From NCBI GenBank assembly GCA_963833585.1, contig CAWHYF010000005.1, positions 1,116,001-1,180,000 on the forward strand: a DNA stretch of 64,000 nucleotides, read 5' to 3'. This stretch comes from Bog-756 sp963833585. Lineage in GTDB: Bacteria; Actinomycetota; Acidimicrobiia; Acidimicrobiales; RAAP-2. The notes below the pieces were generated by a model. It was not told the origin of the DNA, did no database searches, and was given only the letters and a program-made list of their open reading frames with translations. How positions within the stretch are numbered: position 1 is the stretch's first letter; every line of letters begins with the position of its first letter. This document shows positions 7,908 through 15,218 of this stretch, piece by piece. The position numbers were made by a program, and so were the translations under genes.

Positions 7908-8624
7908 ATGAGTTGGACCGGAATGGAACCCTACGGGGACGACCTCTATACCGAGCCCGACGGCGACCCCGACACCCTGGCCAACCTCGGTCCCCTCACC
8001 GCCATGGCGGGCGTCTGGGAAGGCGCCGTGGGGGACGACGCCCATCCCGATCTGGGCGGCACCGAGCGGAACAGGTTCGTCGAGCACTGTGAGCTCCAAC
8101 CCATCGATCGCCAGACCAACGGTCCCCAGCTGTTCTACGGCCTCCGCTACCACACCCACATCGTCAAACCCGGGGACGTGGAGACCTTCCACGACCAGGT
8201 CGGCTACTGGCTCTGGGAGCCGGCCACCAACACGGTGACGCTCACCCTCGGGATCCCCCGCGGGCAGGTCCTGCTGGCCGGCGGGAGAGCCGAGCCCGAT
8301 GCCACGGAGTTCGAGGTCCGGGCCGGAGTCGGCTCCGAAGTCTACGGGATCCTCTCCAATCCCTTCCTCGACCGGGCCTTCCGGACGCTCAGCTATCGGA
8401 TGCGTGTCACCCACCACCCCGACCGCACCTGGGCCTACGAGGAAGAGGGGGTGCTGGAGATCCCCGACCGCGACGAGCCCTTCTCCCACATCGACCGCAA
8501 CACCATGACCCGTGTCGGCCCCCCGACCCCCAATCCCCTGGCCCGTCAGGCCCTCGCCCTCGGTTCCAGACGTGACAGCCTGGGTATAGGCAGCCTACGA
8601 AGCGAAAGCAGGATCTTCCCTTGA
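7908..8624 (+). CDS. Nitrobindin-like heme beta-barrel protein with encapsulin cargo-loading tail
   Basis: A 238-residue member of the nitrobindin/THAP4-type heme-binding beta-barrel (FABP-like) family. Seen: the opening block LGPLTAMAGVWEG (residues 27-39), EVGxxW-type strand FHDQVGYWLWEP, SEVYGILSNPFLD, and FSHIDRNTM, where His194 sits at the position of the proximal heme ligand. After the barrel comes a proline-containing linker and a tail in which residues 223-231 read DSLGIGSLR, the known loading motif of family 1 encapsulin cargo. The stop overlaps the encapsulin TTG start by 4 bases. Strong GGAGGAAG site before ATG 7908. Inference: a heme protein packaged in the shell, perhaps for nitric oxide, peroxynitrite or heme chemistry. 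Confidence 0.9.
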   Translation: MSWTGMEPYGDDLYTEPDGDPDTLANLGPLTAMAGVWEGAVGDDAHPDLGGTERNRFVEHCELQPIDRQTNGPQLFYGLRYHTHIVKPGDVETFHDQVGYWLWEPATNTVTLTLGIPRGQVLLAGGRAEPDATEFEVRAGVGSEVYGILSNPFLDRAFRTLSYRMRVTHHPDRTWAYEEEGVLEIPDRDEPFSHIDRNTMTRVGPPTPNPLARQALALGSRRDSLGIGSLRSESRIFP

Positions 8625-9427
8625 ACCATCTGATGCGTGAGCTGGCCCCGATCACCGAGGGGGCGTGGAAGCAGATCGACGACGAGGCGAGCCGCTCGTT
8701 GAAGCACTATCTGGCGGCCAGGCGACTGGTCGACTTCACCGGTCCGCAGGGCTGGGAATTCTCCGCGGTGGACGTGGGGCGGATCGAGGCCGTCGACGGA
8801 GGCCCGCTGGAAGGCGTCGAGGTGGCCCGCCGGAAGGTGCTGCCCCTGGTCGAACTGCGCTCCCCGTTCACCCTCGATCGGGTCGAGCTGGCCGCGGCCG
8901 ACCGGGGGGCCACCGACCTCGACCTCCAGCCGGTCATCGCGGCGGGGCGGGTGGCGGCCCAGGCCGAGGACCACGTGGTGTTCCACGGATTCGACCAGGG
9001 CGGCGTGTCGGGCATCATCACCGCCTCTCCCCATGCGGCGGTGAGGATCAGCGACGACTACGACCGTTATCCCGAGCACGCGGCCCAGGCGGTGGCGGCA
9101 CTGAGGGCCGCTGACATCGCTGGTCCGTACGCCATCGCCCTCGGGGCCCGGTGCTTCACCGGCGTCACCGAGTCCACCGAGCACGGCGGCTACCCGGTGT
9201 TCGAGCACCTCCGCCAGATCCTCGACGGACCCGTGGTCTGGGCGCCGGCGGTGGATGGGGCGGTGGTGCTGAGCCAGCGGGGCGGTGACTTCGAGCTCAC
9301 CATCGGCGAGGACTTCTCGCTCGGCTACCGCTCCAGCAATGCCGGGTCCGTGGAGCTCTACATCGAGGAGAGCCTGACCTTCCGCATCAACACGCCCGAG
9401 GCCGCCGTGCATCTGGCGTACCCCTGA
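8621..9427 (+). CDS. enc: Family 1 encapsulin shell protein
   Basis: HK97-fold nanocompartment shell protein (linocin/CFP29 family), 268 residues, the usual size for a 60-subunit T=1 shell. The N-terminus NHLMRELAPITEGAW and the blocks RRLVDFTGPQGWEFSAVD, YGPYAIALGxxC-type segment GPYAIALGARCFT and GGDFELTIGEDFSLGYRS are characteristic. The TTG start at 8621 gives the family-typical N-terminus that binds the cargo peptide side of the shell and overlaps the cargo stop; ATG 8633 is a possible but less typical start. It is in an operon with the nitrobindin-like cargo; no DyP peroxidase or ferritin-like cargo gene is adjacent. Confidence 0.96.
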   Translation: MNHLMRELAPITEGAWKQIDDEASRSLKHYLAARRLVDFTGPQGWEFSAVDVGRIEAVDGGPLEGVEVARRKVLPLVELRSPFTLDRVELAAADRGATDLDLQPVIAAGRVAAQAEDHVVFHGFDQGGVSGIITASPHAAVRISDDYDRYPEHAAQAVAALRAADIAGPYAIALGARCFTGVTESTEHGGYPVFEHLRQILDGPVVWAPAVDGAVVLSQRGGDFELTIGEDFSLGYRSSNAGSVELYIEESLTFRINTPEAAVHLAYP

Positions 9428-9572
9428 CCCGTCGGGAGCGGCCGGTCAGACGGCTGGCCGGCCGTCGTCGTCGGGACCCCGTGGTGACCTCCACCGGCGC
9501 CGCGCCGCGCGCCGGATCCGGGGGATAGTGACGACCGGGCCCGAATGGGCGCCGACCGGCAGGAAGGACACG

Positions 9573-10748
9573 ATGGCGGAACGCAGCAGTGGGCCGCTCG
9601 CCGGCGTGCGGGTCGTCGACCTCACGTCGATCGTGATGGGCCCTCTGGCCACGCAGATCCTCGGTGACCTCGGGGCGGACGTCATCACCGTCGAGGATCC
9701 CCGGGGATCCCTGAGCCGGGTCATGACCGCCGGTCCCCACGCCGGACTGTCCGGGGTGGCCCTCAACCTCCTGCGGAACAAGCGCAACATGGTGCTCGAC
9801 CTGAAATCCGAGGCCGGGCGGTCGGCGGTGTTGGAGGTCGCGGCCACCGCCGACGTCTGGGTCACCAACCTGCGCCCCGGCACGCTGGCCCGGCTCCGGC
9901 TGACCTATCCCGACGTGGCCTCGGCCCGGCCCGACATCGTCTACTGCCAGGCCCAGGGCTACCCGAGCGACTCCGAGGCGGCGGACGCACCCGCCTATGA
10001 CGACGTGATCCAGGCGGCCACCGGGCTGCCGGACGCCTTCCGCCGGTTCGGTGGTGAGCCACTGTTCGCCCCTACCCTCATGGCCGACAAGGTGAGCGGG
10101 CTGACCATCGCCTACGCCGTGATGGCCGCCCTGTTCCACCGGGAGCGGACCGGCGAAGGTCAGCAGTTGGAGATACCGATGGTCGACGTCATGACCGCCT
10201 TCACCCTGGTCGAGCACGCCGGTGCGGCCACCGCCCGACCGCCTCAGGGCCCGCCGGGGTACCAACGCATCCTCAACTCGGAGCGGCGTCCCCAGCGGAC
10301 CTCGGACGGGTGGATCAGCGTGCTCCCTTACACCCGAGACAACTTCGAGCGACTGTTCCGTGCCGGCGGCCGCGAGGACCTGGCATCCGACCCGCGCCTC
10401 CGGACCGCTCGCTCCCGGCTCGATCACGCCGACGAGCTCTACTCGTTGGTGGCGGAGATCCTGATCCAGCGGCCCACCGCCGAGTGGCTGGAATTGTGCC
10501 AGACCTCGGACGTGCCGGCCTCACCGGTCCCCACGCTGGACCAGCTGGTGGACGGCCTGGACGAGGACCGTCATCCGGTGGCGGGTCGCTACAAGGTCCT
10601 CCCCCAGCCGGTCCGGTTCTCCCGGATGGCCGGCCCCACGGTTCGGCGGCACGCCGCGCTCAGCGGTCAACACACCGAGGAGGTGCTGACGGAGGTACGG
10701 GCCAGGTCGGGGCGTCCGGCGGACGAAAGGCCGGGCCGCGGACGATGA
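9573..10748 (+). CDS. CaiB/BaiF family III CoA-transferase
   Basis: Moves CoA between carboxylic acids via an aspartyl-CoA intermediate. The 391-residue protein opens with LAGVRVVDLTSIVMGPLATQ and has the block LDLKSEAGR; the candidate catalytic Asp is in APAYDDVIQAATG. The start at 9573 is preceded by AGGAAGG. It overlaps the crotonase gene by 4 bases, so the pair probably acts in one acyl-CoA pathway. The acid substrate is unknown. Confidence 0.93.
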   Translation: MAERSSGPLAGVRVVDLTSIVMGPLATQILGDLGADVITVEDPRGSLSRVMTAGPHAGLSGVALNLLRNKRNMVLDLKSEAGRSAVLEVAATADVWVTNLRPGTLARLRLTYPDVASARPDIVYCQAQGYPSDSEAADAPAYDDVIQAATGLPDAFRRFGGEPLFAPTLMADKVSGLTIAYAVMAALFHRERTGEGQQLEIPMVDVMTAFTLVEHAGAATARPPQGPPGYQRILNSERRPQRTSDGWISVLPYTRDNFERLFRAGGREDLASDPRLRTARSRLDHADELYSLVAEILIQRPTAEWLELCQTSDVPASPVPTLDQLVDGLDEDRHPVAGRYKVLPQPVRFSRMAGPTVRRHAALSGQHTEEVLTEVRARSGRPADERPGRGR

Positions 10749-11509
10749 CCGAGAGATTCGGCGACGTCACGCTGACCATCGGCGATGCCCACGTGGCGGA
10801 GGTCGAACTCCACCGCCCGCCGGCCAACTACTTCGACGCCGGAATCCTGGGGAGTCTGGTCGAGGCCGTCTCCCGGGCCGCAGAGCTCGAGGGGCGGGCC
10901 GTGGTCCTGTGCTCGGAAGGCCGCCACTTCTGCGCCGGCCTCGACTTCGGCCGCACCGCGGCACCGGTCCCCGAGGACCTGCGCAAGCTGTACGGGTCGG
11001 CGCGGGCCCTGATCGACGCACCCCTCCCGGTCGTGGTGGCGGTCCAGGGGGCCGCCATCGGCGGCGGCCTCGGGCTGGCGCTGGCCGGCGACTTCCGGGT
11101 GGGCGCCCCCGACAGCCGGTACGCCGCCAACTTCGCCCGGCTCGGCCTCCATCAAGGCTTCGGGATCTCGGTCACCCTGCCCCGGGCGGTCGGACCCCAA
11201 CGCGCCCTCGAACTCCTCGCCACCGGTCGGCGTATCGACGGCAACGAGGCCCTCCGCATCGGGCTGTGCGACCGGCTGGACGCCGACCCCCGTGCCGCAG
11301 CCCACCAGTTGGCCGCCGAGATCGCCGGGTCGGCACCACTGGCCGTGCGCGCCATCCGGTCCACCCTGCGCCGGGACCTGCGCGACGAGTTCGCCGCTGC
11401 AGTGGAACACGAGCTGGAGGAACAGGTGGCCCTGATGCACACCGACGACTTCCGCCAAGGGGTGGCCGCCTCCCTCCAGCGACGACCGCCCCGGTTCACC
11501 GGTCGTTGA
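10745..11509 (+). CDS. Crotonase/enoyl-CoA hydratase-family protein
   Basis: A 254-residue crotonase-fold protein starting at the ATGA overlap with the CoA-transferase. Oxyanion-hole segments HFCAGLDF and GAAIGGGLGLALAGDF are clear. At the position of the first catalytic glutamate of enoyl-CoA hydratase (usual PEI) the sequence reads FARLGL, while the second (in QRALELLATG) is kept. It may therefore be an isomerase, hydrolase or other crotonase rather than a plain hydratase. Function beyond acyl-CoA chemistry is open. Confidence 0.9.
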   Translation: MTERFGDVTLTIGDAHVAEVELHRPPANYFDAGILGSLVEAVSRAAELEGRAVVLCSEGRHFCAGLDFGRTAAPVPEDLRKLYGSARALIDAPLPVVVAVQGAAIGGGLGLALAGDFRVGAPDSRYAANFARLGLHQGFGISVTLPRAVGPQRALELLATGRRIDGNEALRIGLCDRLDADPRAAAHQLAAEIAGSAPLAVRAIRSTLRRDLRDEFAAAVEHELEEQVALMHTDDFRQGVAASLQRRPPRFTGR

Positions 11510-11547
11510 GCGTGGGTCGGGCACCGGGACCGAGCCGGTGGCGGTTC

Positions 11548-12165
11548 TCAGGTGCCGGTCAGATCGGCCACGAGCTCGGCGCGGGTGGCCTCGCTGAGGG
11601 TGGTGCCCGGTAGCCCCTCGGGATACTCGGGATGGTTGACGGTCAGGGCCACCGGCCCTGCGGCAAACCCGTCAACCTGTCGGGCGGTGAAACGGAACCG
11701 CACGTAGTGGACGGCCGACGTGGTCGCCTCGCGGTGCATGTGCGCCTCGTGCTCCTCCTCGGGCGTGGACACGATGACGTCGGGTGCGGGACCTCCTCCG
11801 ATGCGGAGCTCGCAGGACCGCTGCACTCCGACCAGCCGGGGCAGCCAGGTGCGCAGCTCCTCCTCGGTGGTCAATTCGAGGAACAGGGTGGCGGACAGCT
11901 CCCCGGGGGCGGGGAGCAGTCGGTTGTACACGTCGAGCTCGTGCTGGATCTGCTGGTCCGAGAACATCTTCTCGGCCCGGGCCATCTCCTGCACCTGGAA
12001 CCGCATGGTCAGTCGGTTTTCGAAGGTGAGGGTCACGACGGGACCCACGCTGATACGTCGGAGCTTCTTGACCGCGATGACCTGGTCCCGGAACCCGTCA
12101 CGCTCCCGCTCGTAGGCGCGTTGGTCGGCGATGTCCTCGAGGGTGAGCGGTCGGGACGCGGTCAC
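11548..12165 (-). CDS. DUF3501 family protein
   Basis: A 205-residue protein of the DUF3501 family, recognised from TLEDIADQRAYERERDGFR and TMRFQVQEMARAEKM. Function is unknown; in other genomes the family often sits beside rubrerythrin and an iron-sulfur heterodisulfide-reductase-like protein, and here it follows rubrerythrin and Fur on the same strand. The start is GTG 12165, set by AGGAGGAAAG; upstream in-frame sequence lacks a ribosome site. A role in iron or peroxide handling is inferred from context. Confidence 0.85.
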   Translation of the reverse strand: MTASRPLTLEDIADQRAYERERDGFRDQVIAVKKLRRISVGPVVTLTFENRLTMRFQVQEMARAEKMFSDQQIQHELDVYNRLLPAPGELSATLFLELTTEEELRTWLPRLVGVQRSCELRIGGGPAPDVIVSTPEEEHEAHMHREATTSAVHYVRFRFTARQVDGFAAGPVALTVNHPEYPEGLPGTTLSEATRAELVADLTGT

Positions 12166-12328
12166 GGTGCTTTCCTCCTGATACGGGCCTGGTCGTGGAG
12201 CCGGCCCGGTCCGAGGGGCGGATCGGTCGCCGGCGGCACGCCGAGCTGGAGGGGCGGGACGAGCCGGGCCCAGGGTGCCCCTGGGTCCGGTTCGTCCGAG
12301 CGACGCCACCGGCGCCCGCCGTCTCGGG

Positions 12329-12748
12329 TCAGGACAGTGAGGCCAGGCCCTCGCTGAACCGTCCGGCATGGCTCTTCTCGGCCCGGGCCAGGGTCTCCAA
12401 CCATTCGGCGATCTCGTCGAAGCCCTCCTGGCGGGCGGTCTTGGCGAAGCCGGGGTACATCTCGGAGTACTCGTAGGTCTCCCCCTCGATGGCCGACTTG
12501 AGGTTGTCCGAGGTCGGACCGACCGGAACGCCGGTCACCGGGTCCCCCACCTGCCGGAGGAAGTCGAAATGGCCGAAGGCGTGACCGGTCTCCCCCTCGG
12601 CGACCGAGCGGAAGAGCGCGGCGACGTCGGGGTAGCCCTCCACGTCGGCTTTCTGGGCGAAGTACAGGTACCGGCGGTTGGCCTGGCTCTCACCGGCGAA
12701 GGCTTCCTTGAGGTTGGCCTCGGTCTTGCTGTTCTTGAGTTCCGTCAC
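12329..12748 (-). CDS. Rubrerythrin-type diiron protein (no rubredoxin domain)
   Basis: A 139-residue ferritin-like four-helix protein. Diiron ligand motifs appear in AGESQANRRY, EGETGHAFGHF, EGETYEY and ARAEKSHAGRF. The rubredoxin domain of classic rubrerythrins is absent, so another electron donor is needed for peroxide reduction. The start is GTG 12748 with GAAAGGAA upstream. It lacks an encapsulin-loading tail (ends SEGLASLS), so it is probably not cargo although the shell gene is 3 kb away. Part of the Fur-rubrerythrin-DUF3501 group, separated from Fur by 82 bp. Confidence 0.93.
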   Translation of the reverse strand: MTELKNSKTEANLKEAFAGESQANRRYLYFAQKADVEGYPDVAALFRSVAEGETGHAFGHFDFLRQVGDPVTGVPVGPTSDNLKSAIEGETYEYSEMYPGFAKTARQEGFDEIAEWLETLARAEKSHAGRFSEGLASLS

Positions 12749-12830
12749 GGTGTTCCTTTCATGGCTGTCATACCGGTGGAGGCTTCCGCCGGTGGGTTGC
12801 TGCTGCTGACATCGGGGTCCCCCGCCCAGG

Positions 12831-13283
12831 TCACGTCCCGGAGCGGGACGGTGCCCGACGGGACAGGGGCTGACACTCGGGGCAGAGGCCCCGGAAGACG
12901 ATCTCGGCCGAGCCCACATCGAATCCGAGATCGGCCCCCTTGGGGATCCGGAGGGCGGGGAAGGTGGCGACCAGGTCGCGCACACTGCCACAGGAGCGGC
13001 AGACCAGATGGTGATGAGGGTCGTCCACGTTGGGGTCGAAGCGGGTCATCCCGGTACCCACGTCCAGGGTGGCGAGCTCGCCCAGCTCGGCCAAGTCGTA
13101 GAGGGTCTGGTAGACGGTCTTGAGCGAGATCGTCTCCATCTGGCGACTGGCCAGGGCGTGGACCGTCTCGGCGGAGGGGTGGGTCACGTCGCCCTGGAGC
13201 ACCCGGAAGATGCACTGGCGTTGGGCGGTCACCTTGCGGCCGGTGGCTCGGAAGCGCTCCGTCAGTTCGTCGGGGGTCCGCAT
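12831..13283 (-). CDS. Fur/PerR-family metalloregulator
   Basis: A 150-residue Fur-family repressor: N-terminal winged helix (ISLKTVYQTLYDLAELGEL), then the metal-binding and dimer domain with DDPHHHLVCRSC and a second CxxC in GLCPECQ. Whether it senses iron, zinc or peroxide cannot be read from sequence; its rubrerythrin neighbour suggests PerR-like control. ATG 13283 is chosen because the upstream ATG at 13307 lies inside the palindromic operator. Likely autoregulated and controlling the rubrerythrin-DUF3501 genes. Confidence 0.92.
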   Translation of the reverse strand: MRTPDELTERFRATGRKVTAQRQCIFRVLQGDVTHPSAETVHALASRQMETISLKTVYQTLYDLAELGELATLDVGTGMTRFDPNVDDPHHHLVCRSCGSVRDLVATFPALRIPKGADLGFDVGSAEIVFRGLCPECQPLSRRAPSRSGT

Positions 13284-13300
13284 CGCCAACAGCTTATCAC

Positions 13301-13327
13301 CAATCATTGTTTTTCAACAATCATTGT
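13301..13327. promoter_or_regulatory. Probable Fur-family operator: two CAATCATTG palindromes 17 bp apart
   Basis: CAATCATTGT occurs at 13301-13310 and again, exactly, at 13318-13327. Each copy is itself a near-perfect inverted repeat (CAAT-n-ATTG), typical of sites bound by Fur/PerR dimers, and the AT-rich tract is striking in this GC-rich DNA. It lies just upstream of the fur gene and 110 bp upstream of glpD on the other strand, so autoregulation is likely and an effect on glpD possible. Confidence 0.75.
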
Positions 13328-13436
13328 AGATATCTGGCAATCGGCGCCGACAGTCATCCCGGTGCCGGTTCGGGATCGCCGAGTAGTCGACCCAGGTCGC
13401 ACCGGCCGGTCCGCCCACCTGTGGCAGGCTTTGGCC

Positions 13437-15218
13437 ATGCCCCCGCCAGCCCGCGCCGACGAGTTCCGGGCCGGCCGGTTCGATCGAACCGAGGCACTGG
13501 CTCGACTGGCCGCCGAACCCTTCGACGTGCTGGTGGTGGGGGGAGGTATCACCGGGTCCGGAGTGGCCCTCGACGCCGCCAGTCGCGGGCTCCGCACCGC
13601 CCTGGTGGAGAAGGACGACTTCGCCTCGGGCACCTCGTCCAAGTCGTCCAAGCTGATCCACGGCGGGCTCCGCTACCTGCAACAGCGCGAGTACCGCCTG
13701 GTGTACGAGAACCTGGCCGAACGCCAACGGCTCCTGGAGAACGCTCCCCACCTGGTCACACCCCTCCCCTTCCTCATCCCCCTGTTCGGCAAGGACGGAA
13801 TGGTCAACCGGAGCGTGGCACGGGTCTACCTGACCGCCCTGTGGCTCTACGACCTCACCGGCGGGATGCGTATCGGCCGCCGCCACGAGAAGGTCTCCCG
13901 GGAGCAGGCGCTGAAGCACATGCCCACGCTGCAGGCCGATCACCTGGCGGCCGGCTTCCTGTACTGGGACGCCCGGGCCGACGACGCCCGCCTGACCCTC
14001 GCCGTGGCCCGCACCGCGGTACTCGACCACGGTGCCGTGGCGGCCAACCATCTCCCGGTCACCGACCTGGTCACCGGGGACGACGGTCGGGTCTGCGGGG
14101 CCCGGGTGGCCCCGATCGGGTCGGAGCCCTTCGAGATCCGGGCCTCGGTGGTGGTCAACGCCACCGGGGTGTGGTCCGACGAGGTGCGGGCCCTGGACGA
14201 GCGCCATGACCCGCACTCCATCCGTCCGGCCAAGGGGATCCACGTCACCGTGCCCAACGAGGCGTTCCCCTGCGACATCGCCGCGGTCATCCCGGTGAGG
14301 GAGGACCACCGGTCCATCTTCGTCGTGTCCTGGGGGGACCAGGTCTACCTCGGTACCACTGACACCCAGTATGACGGGCCCCTCGACGACCCGACCTGCC
14401 TGCCCGAGGACATCGACTACATCCTGGGGGCGGCCAACGCCGTGACCACCCGGCCCATCGGACGGGACGACATCACCGGGGTGTGGTCCGGGCTGCGTCC
14501 CCTGCTGGCTCCGGTGGCGGGGAAACACGCCCCGAGCCAGCGGACCGCGGATCTGTCGCGACGCCACACCGTCACCCGGTCGACGTCGGGGCTGGTCACC
14601 GTCACCGGGGGGAAACTGACCACCTACCGCAAGATGGCCGAGGACACCGTGGACGTGGTGGTGTCGGCCCTGGGGCGGCGGTCGCTCCGCTGCGTCACCC
14701 GCGACCTGCGGCTGCGGGGCTCGGGGAATTCGGCCCGGGTGCCCGCCCGCCCCACCGGAGCCACCGGCGCGCCGGAGGCGCCGGCCGACGTGGCCACCGC
14801 CGCGGCCACCCACCTGGCCGGCCGGTTCGGTTCGGAAACCCCCGAGGTGCTGGCGTTGGCCGAGGGACGGTCCGAGCTGCTCGACCCCCTGGTCGAGGGG
14901 CTGCACTATCTGGCGGTCGAGGCCCTCTACGCGGTGCGCCGGGAGATGGCCGGGTCGGTGGCCGACGTGCTCGACCGGCGCACCCGGGCCTCGCTGCGGG
15001 ACGCCCGGGCGTCGGCCCGCGCCGCCCACCGGGTGGCCCACTTGATCGGCCCCGAACTGGGGTGGGACGACGAGCGCATCGAGACCGAGGCCGCCGAGTA
15101 CGCCGCCAGGTGCCACCGTGCACTGGCCCAGGCCGGACTGGATCCGGGGTCGGGACCGGGGCCGGTCGGTACGGCCCGTCGGGGGTCAGGATCCGGTCGC
15201 GCCGGGGAGACCGGGTGA
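13437..15218 (+). CDS. glpD: Glycerol-3-phosphate dehydrogenase
   Basis: FAD enzyme oxidising glycerol-3-phosphate to dihydroxyacetone phosphate, feeding electrons to the membrane quinone pool. 593 residues. The dinucleotide motif VVGGGITGSGVALDAASRG is followed by SSKSSKLIHGGLRYLQQ, and the C-terminal helical GlpD domain is present. ATG 13437 is chosen because it gives the family-typical N-terminus. It overlaps the next gene by 4 bases (GTGA), so glpD, the flavoprotein and glpK form one operon. Confidence 0.95.
   Translation: MPPPARADEFRAGRFDRTEALARLAAEPFDVLVVGGGITGSGVALDAASRGLRTALVEKDDFASGTSSKSSKLIHGGLRYLQQREYRLVYENLAERQRLLENAPHLVTPLPFLIPLFGKDGMVNRSVARVYLTALWLYDLTGGMRIGRRHEKVSREQALKHMPTLQADHLAAGFLYWDARADDARLTLAVARTAVLDHGAVAANHLPVTDLVTGDDGRVCGARVAPIGSEPFEIRASVVVNATGVWSDEVRALDERHDPHSIRPAKGIHVTVPNEAFPCDIAAVIPVREDHRSIFVVSWGDQVYLGTTDTQYDGPLDDPTCLPEDIDYILGAANAVTTRPIGRDDITGVWSGLRPLLAPVAGKHAPSQRTADLSRRHTVTRSTSGLVTVTGGKLTTYRKMAEDTVDVVVSALGRRSLRCVTRDLRLRGSGNSARVPARPTGATGAPEAPADVATAAATHLAGRFGSETPEVLALAEGRSELLDPLVEGLHYLAVEALYAVRREMAGSVADVLDRRTRASLRDARASARAAHRVAHLIGPELGWDDERIETEAAEYAARCHRALAQAGLDPGSGPGPVGTARRGSGSGRAGETG

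Noticed and set aside
12329..12748. Rubrerythrin as encapsulin cargo
   Set aside because: Its C-terminus (SEGLASLS) lacks a GIGSL-type loading tail.
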